Shown: positions 10,895 through 22,750 of the stretch, piece after piece | Position numbering within the stretch: the stretch's first letter is position 1 | Layout of the letters: every line of letters starts with the position of its first letter | Made by a program: the position numbers and the translations under genes | NCBI GenBank assembly: GCA_949775045.1 | Contig: OX459100.1 | Location: forward strand, 19,417,268-19,481,267 | Source of the DNA: Metridium senile | Taxonomy: Eukaryota > Cnidaria > Anthozoa > Actiniaria > Metridiidae | Length of the DNA: 64,000 nt | Direction: 5' to 3' | Notes under the pieces: model-generated | Told to the model about the DNA's origin: nothing | What the model saw: the letters and a program-made list of their open reading frames with translations, nothing else | Database searches by the model: none

Positions 10895-11255
10895 AAGTAA
10901 TCTCAAAACTGAAGGAAGACCCTTGTTATAGCTGGTATTCCTGACTGTAGGTCAAGGTGTAATAATACATTAGTGAATGCTGGTCAGCAAACACAATGAC
11001 TGTGAAAACTGCCTACTACATGTAGGTTAGAACGTGCCCAATAGATAACAAAAAATTAACAAATAGCTGTAAAAACGTATATCAAAACTGAAGAAAGACC
11101 TTTGTCCTATGTACCTGGTATTCATGGCTGTAGGTCAAGGTGTAAGAATACAAGTGAATGCTGGTCAGCAAACAAGATGAGTGTTAAAACAGCCTACTAC
11201 AGTAGCTAGGTTACAATGTGCCCAATAGATTAGGAAATACAACAAATATCTCCAA
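10895..11255. repeat. Two tandem copies of a ~183-bp unit
   Basis: Copies from about 10895 and 11078 share GACTGTAGGTCAAGGTGTAA-like and GAATGCTGGTCAGCAAACA blocks. No coding potential. Confidence 0.8.
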
Positions 11256-11776
11256 TCATATTTGAAATGATCTTGACAAAAATGAAATAAAACGAAAACA
11301 AAACACATGTTTCTGATGATAATATCTGCCCAAAAATAGTCTTGAAAAATCCATATCAAATAACCACATATCTGTTCTTTCAGAGACTGTTATCATTAGA
11401 TTTCTGACATATCTATTACGGCAGTTTTTGTTTCTCTTGTAAAGGCTGACTGTCCCAAAACCTCAGTTTATACTGCTAGGCAGACAATAGACAAACAAAC
11501 CAATTCTTAGAATATACATTATTGTGAACTTGAAGAAACAAACTCTTTAGAGTTATAATCAAAATGGCTTTGACAAAATGAAAACAAATTGTTAATGCCT
11601 ATTTAGACAAGGATAGGCTAGTTGTATATATAAAATATTTGCCCAGAAATAAAAGATGTTGTAACATTATGTGAAGAACAGATACAGTTCAACAGTTTTG
11701 TTGCTCTAGTGTAGGTTTGTAGGTTGGCATCATTGTATAAAGAAGTAAGAGCCATCAACCTTTTTTAGATTATTTA
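11256..11776. other. No gene recognised
   Basis: AT-rich sequence, no convincing exon or repeat. Confidence 0.4.
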
Positions 11777-11813
11777 ATCCGACGTTTCGGGCTAAGCGCC
11801 CATCTTCAGGGAT
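11777..11813 (-). ncRNA. Hammerhead-like RNA motif 1
   Basis: On the minus strand, CTGAAGA is followed by one T, a four-pair stem GGGC/GCCC with a five-nt loop, then GAAAC and GTC. The bases flanking the core (ATCC before, GGAT after) pair perfectly as a stem I. This matches the order of a type I hammerhead ribozyme core except for the extra base before stem II and a minimal ACGT stem III. See findings for the comparison with other copies. Confidence 0.4.
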
Positions 11814-12129
11814 GTTATAGAATGTTTGATATCGTCATTACAACTGCCAAAAAATTAATAAAAATGCGAGCGCTATCTATAGCGCACGCATATAAAATCA
11901 AAACAAATAAAGCTATCGAAATAAAGGGAATTTTACATGTGTTTGATTAAAATAAAACATAAAAATGAATAAGAATCAAAATATAAAATGTTCATGTTAT
12001 AATTTATGAATAAGTGGACGGTATTGTTGTGGTAAGATTCTACCACTATCTCTATTTGATAGCGTTTCCTTATTCTTGGCAATGTGCCATGACTCTTGCC
12101 ATTTTCTGTGATGGTATCTGTTCTCCTTA
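11814..12129. other. No gene recognised
   Basis: AT-rich sequence; it includes the short hairpin-like GCGAGCGCTATCTATAGCGC near 11868. Confidence 0.35.
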
Positions 12130-12665
12130 CGACAACCTCTGTCAAAAAGATTGTAAGAGTTGAATATAATTGATATATTGTTACCAACCCTGAGGACAAT
12201 ATACTTGAAGAACAGTAAAACTTGTGGAGCAAACTTGTTGCCTCCATTAGATGTAGAATCAAAATGATTTTTTTCTGCAAGATAATACTTGAAGAATGGT
12301 AGAAATAGTCAAGCAATCTTGTTGCAACAAATACTCAGAGTTGAATAGATTGTTATCAACACTTTTGAAGATAATAAGACTTGAAGAACGGTAGAAATAG
12401 TGAAGCAATCTTGTTGCAACAAATAGACGTCAAGAATGGAATAGATTGAAACAGTGTTATCAACACTATTGAAGATAATAAGACTTGAAGAATGACAGAA
12501 ATCATAGTGAATTAAGCAATCTTGTTGCAACAAATACTAATGAAGAATCAAAATGACTAGAATGAATAGATTGAAATATTTTTACCCATTTTCTTCAAGA
12601 TATACTTGAAGAATGATAGAAATGGTGAAGGAATCTTGTTGAAAGATTAAAGAGATCTCATACAG
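12130..12665. repeat. Degenerate ~110-bp tandem repeat
   Basis: Five diverged copies carry GCAATCTTGTTGCAACAAAT and AAGACTTGAAGAATG-type blocks. Short minus-strand reading frames across it simply repeat the same peptide. Confidence 0.75.
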
Positions 12666-12786
12666 ACTCTGAATGATATCATTACTCATCCTGTGAAAGA
12701 TGTACTTGAATAGGGAAGAAAATTCAAAATCAAACTCATCAACTACTCTGAAAGACTTTTAAAGATTTAGACGTCATTGAAGCCTG

Positions 12787-13005
12787 TCAAAATTATCATC
12801 ATCATCCTCATCATTGTCATCAACATTTTTGTCTTCAATCAATTTTCATGTCATCATCATCATAACCATCATTGTCATCACTACTTTGGTCATCAACATC
12901 ACCATGGTTACTATTGTCTTCATCATCACCATCATTATAATGATTATCACTATCACCAACATCACTATCATCATCACCACCATCATGATTGTCATCATTT
13001 TCCCA
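12787..13005. repeat. CAT-rich simple repeat
   Basis: Imperfect CAT/ATC trinucleotides. The open frames in several phases are compositional artefacts. Confidence 0.9.
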
Positions 13006-13087
13006 ACCACAGCTAGTGCATGAGGCCACAGGACATTGCCACTGGGACTTGACAACCCCGTATATGATCTTGTAACTTTCTGGGGCA

Positions 13088-13990
13088 AATCGATGTTCTT
13101 TTGTAGCAAATCAGTGTTCTTTTGTAGCAAATTATCAATGTCTTCTTGGAGCAAATCAATGTTCTTTTGTAGCAAATCAATGTTCTCTTGCAGCAAATCA
13201 ATGTTCTTTTGTAGCAAATCAATGTTCTTTTGTAGCAAATCAATGTTCTTTTGTAGCAAATCAATGTTCTTTTGTAGCAAATCAATGTTCTCTTGCAGCA
13301 AATCAATGTTCTTTTGTAGCAAATCAATGTTCTTTTGTAGCAAATCAATGTCCTCTTGCAGCAAATCAATGTTCTCTGGCAGCAAATCAATGTCCTCTTG
13401 TAGCAAATCAATGTCCTCTTGCAGCAAATCAATGTTCTTTTGTAGCAAATCAATGTTCTTTTGTATCAAATTATCAATGTCCTCTTGGAGCAAATCAATG
13501 TTCTTTTGTATCAAATTATCAATGTCCTCTTGGAGCAAATCAATGTTCTTTTGTAGCAAATTATCAAATGTTCTTCTGGAGCAAATCCATGTTCATTTTC
13601 AGCAAATCCATGTCCTTTTGGAGCAAATCAATGTTCTTTTGTAGCAAATCAATGTCCTCTTGTAACAGCATTATCAATGTTCTTTTTCAGCAAATCAATG
13701 TCCTCTTGTAACAGATAAACATTCTTTTGTAGCAAATCAATGTTCTTTTGTAGCATATCAATGTTCTTGTGCAGCAAATTATAAATGTTCTTTTGTAGCA
13801 AATATGTTCTTTTTCAGCAAATCAATGTCATCTCGTAGCAAATCAATGTTCTTTTAACACATAGATGTTTTTTTCCCCAGCAAATCTATGTCCTCTTGTA
13901 GCAGATAACTGTTCTTTTGCAGCTAATCAATGTTCTTTTGTAGCAAATCAATGGGTTTTTTTTCAGCAAATCAATGTTCTTTTATTGTAA
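13088..13990. repeat. 21-bp satellite with coiled-coil-coding phase on the minus strand
   Basis: About 40 units of CAAATCAATGTTCTTTTGTA type. Between 13088 and 13560 every spacing is 21 or 24 bp, so the minus strand stays in one frame and reads as repeats of the heptad NIDLLQK/NIDLLQE. Beyond 13560 the phase is lost. No start, splice or downstream domain identifies a gene, and all other frames are open too because the unit lacks stops. Confidence 0.85.
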
Positions 13991-14455
13991 ATGCATATAA
14001 AATGTCCTCTTTTAGTGAATCATTAGCTGTTTGTAGCATATCATATCTTTTTGTTATTGTTTTCAGTACAGCCTTGGTTGTGTTGCACCATATAGTGATT
14101 AAGCAGCAACAGATGGCATCTGTTCATATCTTTGAGGACTGTTCACTTGTTGTTTGTTTTATTCACAAAGAGGACTTGATACAATTAAACCATGTGCAGA
14201 CATTATGCACATTTGAAATATTGAGAAATAGCAACTTTTCAACTTTTATAACATTTGCAACTTCATATCATTTTTGGTTATTTAGTTTTAATCATAAAAT
14301 TTTATTTGTTTCATTTATTTTATTACTAGGATGTTTATTTTATATTAATTATTTATAAGGTATATCATATCATTTGTACTATATTTATCATTCATATAGT
14401 GTGAAATCTTTTTACATTAGTTCAATAAATTATTATATTGTTTTTGTTTGTTTTA
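13991..14455. other. No gene recognised
   Basis: Very AT-rich; the open frame that runs out of the 21-bp satellite here shows no domain. Confidence 0.4.
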
Positions 14456-14620
14456 CTTTTCCTTCATATGAAGGCAGGGACACCACAATAGCTTACAGTG
14501 CCAATTAACAGTGGACCCTGTAGTCCAGACAGGTCACACCACACACACCGGCAACTTCCTGGCCTACTCTACCCGAATAGTTGTGTGGGTTCTTTAGCGT
14601 CACTCCGATGCAGGATATGT
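14456..14620 (+). mobile_element. SINE tail fragment
   Basis: CTTTTCCTTCATATGAAGGC followed by GGGACACCACAATAGCTTAC matches the tail of the SINE at 5057-5150. The tRNA-like head is missing. Confidence 0.5.
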
Positions 14621-14799
14621 AGTTTTGCAGAGAAATGTACTTTTATTAATTGTCCCTATGCAAGAATGTCTAACCAGTCAAATGAATATGCTTTTAATCA
14701 TCATTTTTATCATTAAACACTATAAGTAAACCAATAAATCCATGTTTTCCACTATGCAATGGTCAGTGTTAGGTATATAAATATTACATCTGTTTATGC

Positions 14800-15163
14800 A
14801 TTAATGAACTAACTTTATCTTAAATAGTTAATATCAATTATTAGACCTATTGTATTCTACGTAAAGCTAAACTATTCCCAGAGAATACAAAAAGCAAAAC
14901 GTCCTTGACAGAATGGTCTATTTTTATAGTCCTACAGTTAAACAACTGAGCAAAAGCAAACACAAAACAGCCATAAAATACTTCATGTACTCACCAACAC
15001 CACACACATATACAGCCCTGTTTTGTAGCTTACCACTTTGTTTAGTCTCTTTCTCAGTTGTCTAGGATGGTATTCAGCTGGAAAATCTCTCCAAACTTGG
15101 AGTTTTTCCATCGAATGGTTGCATACTTTCAGTCGTAATTGACCTCCAGACGGAACTCAGTCT
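14800..15163 (-). repeat. Inverted paralogue of 10.13-10.56 kb
   Basis: The reverse complement of this stretch aligns with 10200-10560. It is nearly identical over the exon-like core and clearly diverged on both sides, indicating an old inverted duplication about 4.7 kb apart. Confidence 0.75.
15074..15163 (-). CDS. Candidate exon 2 of a minus-strand gene
   Basis: Preceded by a textbook acceptor (TTGTTTTTGTTTTGCAG). In phase with exon 1 (15468-15518) it reads 29 codons to a TGA. The DNA conserved with the 10.2 kb copy is in a different frame that opens with ATG at about 15109 and encodes QVWRDFPAEYHPRQLRKRL, so the real reading frame may start here instead. Donors exist at about 15033 and 14990. 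Confidence 0.3.
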   Translation of the reverse strand, partial: RLSSVWRSITTESMQPFDGKTPSLERFSS

Positions 15164-15467
15164 CTGCAAAACAAAAACAAGCAAAGTTTGAAAACAAGTC
15201 TCTAAATACTTGCAAAAATAGTACATATGTGCAAATAAAGCGAATGCAAACAAGTAAATGTTATCTTATTATAGAATAAGCAGAGGAAAATGTTTTCGAA
15301 GAGTGAAGTCAGACCACATGGTGAAATTGACATGCAATGCTCGAATTCAAAATGTCTCAAAAACGCACTTTATAAAACATGACAACAACTAAAATGCATC
15401 TAGAAATACCAAAACAGCTCTTATATACATTGTTATGATATTTTTGTGAGCAAGTAGCTGTACTTAC
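15164..15467. other. Putative intron of the 15.5-kb candidate gene
   Basis: AT-rich, bounded by the donor at 15467 and acceptor at 15164 on the minus strand. No repeat recognised. Confidence 0.3.
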
Positions 15468-15518
15468 CATGCAAAGAGCTAAAATTCGATCACATTTTCC
15501 AACCATAACATCCGCCAT
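15468..15518 (-). CDS. Candidate first coding exon, MADVMVGKCDRILALCM
   Basis: Minus-strand ATG in a good context (CAAAATGGCGGATG) opens 17 codons that end exactly at a strong donor (CATG|GTAAGTA). The ATGGCGG start with GC-richer sequence upstream, including a CACGTG E-box at 15558-15563, resembles a metazoan gene start. I do not recognise the protein. If joined to the exon at 15163 the product is only 46 residues, so this may be a 5' fragment of a larger or decayed gene. Confidence 0.3.
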
Positions 15519-15798
15519 TTTGATTTTGCCGCGTGTAAACGCGGAGGATCATGGGGTCACGTGTGAAGAACGATAGGAAAATTATATCTGGATGGATAAG
15601 TAAGGACTGGACTTCTGGATGTTAATCTATGGAATAAAAATATACAAAAAGGTGATTGCATATTATTTGTCGATATAACGTTAAATTGATTATAAGGGTA
15701 TTTCGAAGTTGATTTTGAAATGCTGGTGGATTCTGATGCTAGCGAGTAAACTAATATAGGCTGCGTCGGTGTTTGATATAAATGATAGGGAATAATTT

Positions 15799-15957
15799 AT
15801 AATGAAATTTGTAACACCGTAAAAAATGTTGACCTAACTTTACTGACGTTTCGAGCTTTAGCCCTTCGTCGTCCTTTTACTCCGACGAAGGGCTAAAGCT
15901 CGAAACGTCAGTAAAGTTAAGTCAACATTAATTTTACGGTGTTGCAAATTTCATTAT
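15799..15957. mobile_element. 159-bp near-perfect palindrome
   Basis: The arms begin AATGAAATTTGTAACACCGT and mirror at the right end. Each arm carries the GACGAAGGGCTAAAGCTCGA motif that appears throughout the window. A single-arm relative lies at 16503-16640 and others at 46470-46690 and 51375-51600. Confidence 0.85.
15875..15916 (+). ncRNA. Hammerhead-like RNA motif 2
   Basis: Core CCGACGA, one extra A, stem II GGGC/GCTC with a TAAA loop, then GAAAC and GTC. The flanks TTTACT and AGTAAA give a six-pair stem I. U4 of the canonical CUGANGA core is replaced by C, so catalysis is doubtful. The mirror copy on the other arm of the palindrome has the same organisation. Confidence 0.35.
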
Positions 15958-16502
15958 ATTACCTAGTCTTGAAAAAGGCTGTTGTTGTTTGTGTCTGACG
16001 TTCCGGACAAACATATCAGAGTGATTTTGAAATCTTGTCACTGTGGTATTACTGTGATATTCTCCTCAAGTATTCAAGGTCCATAAGTTTGAAACCCCTC
16101 TGTACTGGACAGGGACCAAGAATACTGTCCGATTTGAAGATTCACCAATTGATATTTTGCACTTTATAAGTGAATTATTGTAATCATTTCTTTGCAATCA
16201 AATTTCGTTTGACATTTTTTCAAGATGGTAAAAATGATGGGAAAATTTGTGAGTTGACTGATATGTGGCCGGTGTAGAGAGGATTTGGTTTTTTGAGGGT
16301 TCGGTATAGAGGGGTCCCAATGTATACCCAAATACAAACACGTACGAAATTATCATCAGCTTAGTTTTAAATATATCAAAGCCCCTGCCAGGGGTTTTAG
16401 GGATCTCCCTGGGAGGAGCTCATATCAAAATATTAGTTCCTTATATACCCTAAAACTAACCTGACTAAACCTCACGGCTAGTTAACAGTTAACCGAATGG
16501 AA
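15958..16502. other. No gene recognised
   Basis: Includes the small foldback CCCCTGCCAGGGG near 16383, but no gene. Confidence 0.35.
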
Positions 16503-16640
16503 ACTAGCGAGTAAACTAGTATATGCTGCGTCGGTGTTTGATATAAGCAATAGGTAATAGAATGAAATGTGTAACACCGTAAAAAATGTTGACTTAACTT
16601 TACTGACGTTTCAAGCTTTAGCCCTTTGTCGGAGTAAAAG
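16503..16640. repeat. Dispersed repeat, single-arm copy
   Basis: Starts AACTAGCGAGTAAACTAGTA and ends with a minus-strand hammerhead-like motif (16600-16640) in which the stem-II arm has decayed to GGGC/GCTT. The same leader occurs at about 15740 and upstream of receptors C3 and C5 (46475, 51385). Confidence 0.7.
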
Positions 16641-17440
16641 GTTTCTATACGCATTATAGCGCAGTCTAAAATATTCAATATTGAAAATAAATATACTAAC
16701 GCACTATAAAAACCTTTACCATCACTCCCTACTTGTTTTCAATATCACTCATTAACACTTACAAGAGGACAAAAATAACAGAAAGGCCAACAAGTTCATA
16801 TAGACAAGTTAACAGCGCTAGAGGCGATCAATGAACAAATCTCAGTAGAATCACACACGACATGTTGTACATGATTTATGATTACTTTGTAACCACACCA
16901 AACAAGTATAACCCACCTGCTTGTCTTTATCTGGCCGCAACAGATCTATCACAGCACGACCGAGATTCTTGGTGTTCACGTACCATCAACACAACTACAA
17001 CTCTCCTGTCAGGCCGCTGTCATAGTGCTGTATTCCTTAGCGTTGTATGGTAGACGCATGACAATGATCGATGAAGACAGAGTGAGTGTACTTTACCTAT
17101 TGTCCTGGCTTGGATGTCGGTGGTGACGCCTTTCCGGACTAGCGGAAGTGTTTCGAGTATTAGCGGAATCAAGGGCATTACTATGATTCTTACTCAAACA
17201 GACTCATATTACTAGACTTATTGAGAGATTAATACGCAAAACAAATTGATGCCAATAACATCAATTGAATATCTCGTACCAAGTCGATCAAGAAACAGTG
17301 CAGTTAAGATTTGTATCAATAGTTGTGCGTAATGTTCCAAGGTGGTTGAGAGACCTTCTGGAAACCCTTACCATGTGATGCTGTCAAAATGGAAGATTTA
17401 TTATCTCGACTTGTGAACCTCGAGGCCCGTAATCCTATTT
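16641..17440. other. No gene recognised
   Basis: Unique-looking sequence upstream of the discoidin gene. No domain, and no exon confirmed by phase. Confidence 0.35.
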
Positions 17441-17449
17441 AGTCACCTT

Positions 17450-17487
17450 TGCTATAATAAAACTCAGTTGCTTGCTGGATTCATTGC
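17450..17487 (+). promoter_or_regulatory. Possible core promoter of the discoidin gene
   Basis: A TATAATAAAA element is followed about 30 bp downstream by an initiator-like TTCATTG. It lies about 260 bp upstream of the first ATG. Support is only positional. Confidence 0.25.
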
Positions 17488-17747
17488 CATACAGAGCTGT
17501 GAAGAACCGGGAAACCCTGAGAGGATTTTGAGGTGGCGGATTGACGCTGGATATTGTGAAAAACTGTGAATTGTTACGGATTTGGGGGATTGTCTTGAAA
17601 GCCACACTTAACCAGAGAGACTGGAGTTATAATACAACAACTACTAAGAGATCTTAGAGCTCAACACAAGTACAGTCATCAAGAAAGGAAGATTTTGAAG
17701 TGTTGCATCTTCTTTAACTCTCAGAACGATACAGACCTTAGTACAGT

Positions 17748-17838
17748 ATGTACAGCAGCAACTCGTGGCTTCGTCGATGTCTACTAGTAATTCTTACTCT
17801 AAAGACCATAGAGGAAGTAATGGCTAGTAGACTAATCG
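17748..17838 (+). CDS. Discoidin gene exon 1, signal peptide
   Basis: Thirty codons plus one base. The N-terminus has Arg-Arg, then the hydrophobic core CLLVILTL, typical of a signal peptide. The donor is G|GTAAGG, phase 1, which fits the acceptor of exon 2 so that Gly-Cys opens the first domain. Confidence 0.8.
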
Positions 17839-20800
17839 GTAAGGATAAACACTCTTGAATATATTCAAACCAACATTTCCCTGTCCTATTGTACTGTTAC
17901 ATTATTAATAGTATACTAGAAAGTCCACGATGTGTTAGAGCGAGCGGCTGTACATAAATTGAGTACTAATTTGTACATGATTGAGATATAGAATTTCGCC
18001 CGCCCGATAATGAACTTTAAGTGTTTAATAACATTGCTCTATCAAAAAGTCTTAACTCACAAGTTATTTATTTTGGTCCAACGTTTAAAACCAATGAATA
18101 AGTTAAAGAAAAGATTGTTGAATTAAGTAATCGTTGTCAGTTAAGAAAAAGCCGCGCGCGGGGGGAAGAATCTTACACCGCTTCAAGTGTTCTAATAGCT
18201 GTAAAGTTGTAAATCGGCTAACACACGATCCACACGATCAAAGCGTTGAAATCTTGGATTCCATACAGCAAAGAAAGTCTTGTGATAAAGAGCGGGGATG
18301 GTCTACATTAAAAGTTCATGGAATATAGCCAGAATTAATATGGCAAACGATTCGCTTTTAAAACCAGAAAGACAGTGAGTTATTAGGTGTTAATCGAATT
18401 ACCACATTCAAGGTGTAATATTTACTCGAGAGATATCAGCGTGCTCTAACAAATATCACTATTAAAATACCCTAAAAGTAATACACTTTAGCCATATTAA
18501 GATACTGATGTGGTCAAGCGCACATACCAAGAAATTAATTTATGTTATCCATAAAAATTAAACGAAAATCGGACGCAAATTGTTCATCGTCAAACTTTTC
18601 CTATGTGTAGTTTTGTTGCTCTTTTTCGTTGGGTATTTTTGTGTGTTATTTTTTGGCAACGATTAATCCTAGTTTGTTAGGTAAGGTAGGAAAGCAAAGA
18701 CAAACAGGAGCCATGGCTAAATAACTTACATTCTTTTAGTAGGACGAACTCGCCACACTATGTCAAATAGACTAACATATCATTGTCATATCATCCGTCA
18801 ACTTCATCTCTGACGCAACATATTTGCAAACGGGATAGTAAAGTTAAATCTACTTTAAAAAGTCCCTAGTATTTCTCGATGGAAAGCAACAAATCGAACA
18901 ATTTCTCTGAAAACAATTTCAAATTAGCCAAAACTAACTTTTCCATCGTATAAAAGAGGGTTTTAGGTAAAGGACAGAGTTAATCCATATCATTTTTAGC
19001 GCGGTAAAAGCAGAATGGGATAATCTCGCAACATACTGAACATAAAAACTTTTGTAATTAGATAAAGAAGACATTGTTTGAAGATCTTATACTTGAGAAA
19101 CCCAACTACACTCATCAGAACTATCAGCATTTTTCTACTAAACTTTTGCTCAGTATAAGTAATTATAGATAACAATTGTGATGGTTGCTTGTGGATATAC
19201 CCAGCAAACAAATCAGTAAACATCAGAAACGTCAAATGTACGGAAATGCCTGGCTCGAACTATCAATGATTCATATGTCGGTAGTTTTCTTTGGCGTGGT
19301 TTGCTTAAAAATAACAATTGAAGAGCTATAAGTACCACTTGGAACTGACGAGTTCTTGTCCCATATTAGGATAGTTTGGAATTCGTAAAACGAGTTTTTG
19401 TGAATTTTCTTCGCGCGTGAAAGAATAGTCAATGTAATAGTTAGTAGTAGACTAACTGAAGATCCATTGCTTTCTTCTGTTCTTTATGAACTAGTACAAA
19501 CTATTAGAATATAAACTATTAAACTGTACGTAGCAATTTGATTTGTATTTCTTGAATGTACTATTCGTGCTCTATTAGTTCAAATTAACGCATATACATC
19601 AACTCCAGACAAGCAATAGACAACAAAAATGGCATGGATTTAATACAGGATAAGAAAAAACCTATTCGTTTGTCTCACGACGTTTCGACTGCTACTGCTA
19701 GTCTTCATCAGGCGATGGGTTAAAAACGATATAACCATTTTCTAATATTAAAGATATGGCTATAATAAAAAAACGCCCTGTAGCGTGTTATATTAACAAG
19801 TATTATTTAATAGAGAGAAGCTTAACGCCTGCCCGCCAACCTCTCACCAATGTTTGGTTGACCTTTGCATGTAATCTTAGTGAAGAGGTTTATCTTATAG
19901 TCTCGGTTTTTTCAATTAGTGTCAAAGCCTGTACGTTTGCCGTGTGTTTTTACATGTTATCTCAAAGGGTCAATGGCCTAAGCACTTATTGAAGCGTCTG
20001 GACCGAATTAAGCTTTTTTGATGATAGAACTTTCAACCTAAAGCATGTCATTGTTGATGATACTTTACAGTGCTTGGAGAAAAAACATCAGTTTATATGA
20101 GAAAGAACTGGTTAAACTCCCAACTATATGACTCGGTTTCTTTTCTGAAAAAGATAAAAATTCACCGAGTCAACAACACGATTTTTACATGCGTACAACA
20201 CGATTTTACATGCGTAAACCTAGCTCAAACAATAATCCAAAAATATATAATTGTTTTATAATCGGGCTAATCATTAAATGGTCACACAGTCAGACGTTTA
20301 CTGATCGCTGTGTGATGTTTGTAGTTCCTACTTTTACACTATTCTATGATAATGATTGCCATTTGTTATGATGATGACAATGACAGGGATAATAGTTGCC
20401 ATGGTAATAATGGAGATGATGATGATGATGATTAGGATTATGATAGCGATAGAGATGACAATGATGATGATGATGATGAAGATAACAATGATGGTGGTGG
20501 TAGTCATGATGGCGGTGATGGTAATGATGACGATGATGGTGATGGCGGCGATGGTAATGATGACGATGATGATGGTGGTAATGATGATGATAGAGATGAT
20601 AATGATGACGATGGAGGTGGTGGTGGTAGTCATGATGCCAATGATGATGATGATGTTGTTTATGATGACAGTGATGATAATTGATGATGTTGGTGTTGAT
20701 GCTGATGCTTATGATGATGATAACAATGACAAGTATGCTGATGACTTGTGCTCTTTCAGGGTGCAATCTATCTCTTGGTATGCAATCAGGTACGATCAAC

Positions 20801-22660
20801 AACTCTCAAATACTCGCCTCCTCATCGCTACAGTACACTCCTCCTCATTCTGGAAGACTCTTTAATACAAGGTAAAAACACAGCCATTATTGTATACCAT
20901 TATCGATGATGACGATATCATATCATGGTTATGATAATGATGATAATGATGATGACGATATCATATCATGATGGTGATAATGCCGGATGATAATGATGAT
21001 GACGATATCACATCATGATGCTGATAATGATGATATTGATGATGACGACGATGGTGGCGGTGGCGGCGATGATGGTGATATGATGATTACGATAACGACG
21101 ATTATGGTAATGATTATGACAATTATGGTGATGGTAATGATGGTGATGGTAATGATGGTGATGGTAATGATGGTGATGGTAATGATGGCCATGGTAATGA
21201 TGGTCATGGTAATGATGGTCATGGTCATGGTAATGATGGTGATGGTAATGATGGCGATGGTAATGATGGCGATGGTAATGATGGTGATGGTAATGGTAAT
21301 GATGGTGATAGTAATGATGGTGATGGTAATGATGTTGATGGTAATGATGGTCATGGTAATGATGGTCATGTTAATGATGGTCATGGTCATGGTAATGATG
21401 GTCATGGTAATGATGGTCATGGTAATGATGGTCATGGTGATGGTAATGATGGTGATGGTAATGATGGTGATGGTAATGATGTTGATGGTAATGATGGCCA
21501 TGGTAATGATGGTCATGGTAATGATGGTCATGGTCATGGTAATGATGGTGATGGTAATGATGGCGATGGTAATGATGGTGATGGTAATGATGTTGATGGT
21601 AATGATGGCCATGGTAATGATGGTCATGGTAATGATGGTCATGGTCATGGTAATGATGGTGATGGTAATGATGGCGATGGTAATGATGGCGATGGTAATG
21701 ATGGTGATGGTAATGATGGTGATAGTAATGATGGTGATGGTAATGATGTTGATGGTAATGATGGTCATGGTAATGATGGTCATGGTAATGATGGTCATGG
21801 TCATGGTAATAATGGTGATGGTAATGATGGTGATGGTAATGATGGCGATGGTAATGATGGTGATGGTAATGATGGTGATGGTAATGATGGTGATGGTAAT
21901 GATGGTGATGGTAATGATGGTGATGGTAATGATGGTGATGGTAATGATGTTGATGGTAATGATGGCCATGGTAATGATGGTCATGGTAATGATGGTCATG
22001 GTCATGGTGATGATGGTCATGGTAATGATAGTGATGGTAATGATAGTGATGGTAATGATGGTGATGGTAATGATGGTGATGGTAATGATAGTGATGGTAA
22101 TGATGGTGATGGTAATGATGGTGATGGTAATGATGGTGATGATGGTTATGATTATGACAATGATAATAATGTGATGGTGATGATGGTAACGATGATGACC
22201 ACAATGATGATGACGAAGATAAGGACAATTACGATGACGACATATAAATGATGTAGGCAACGCGACCATATAATTTGACGCACCAAATAAAAGTCTGATG
22301 TTAAAATCATATGGAATATCTGTGATTAAACATTCTATCTTTTCAAGTTTCAAGTCTTAACTAAAAACACTGTCATTGTCAAGAAACACGAAACATCTGT
22401 ACTGTAAAATAGGGTATCATAGGGGTAACGCGTGACGCGTGATAAAGGCTAAAATAAGTGCGTGATTGGTGAAAATAACAAACAATTTAGTTGTTGTACG
22501 TGAATACTATGTTGAACGTGACTTAAATTTGTACGTGATGCGGCGTGAATATCATTAATATCGATTCGTGAAACGTGATGAAGTCCCCCCTTGGCCACCC
22601 TCGTAAAACGTATTGAGACCCCGTATATATATATAATGCGTTTAACAAGAACTTACTATT

Positions 22661-22750
<90 letters not shown>

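Noticed and set aside
18134..20261. Short plus-strand frames in discoidin intron 1
   Set aside because: None begins or ends at phase-compatible splice sites, and exon 1 joins exon 2 directly in phase.
20987..22353. Long open frames on both strands (up to ~446 codons) through the GATGGTAAT satellite
   Set aside because: Trinucleotide-based satellite without stop codons; the products are Met-Val or Ile-Thr repeats and the region is intronic in a gene confirmed by phase.
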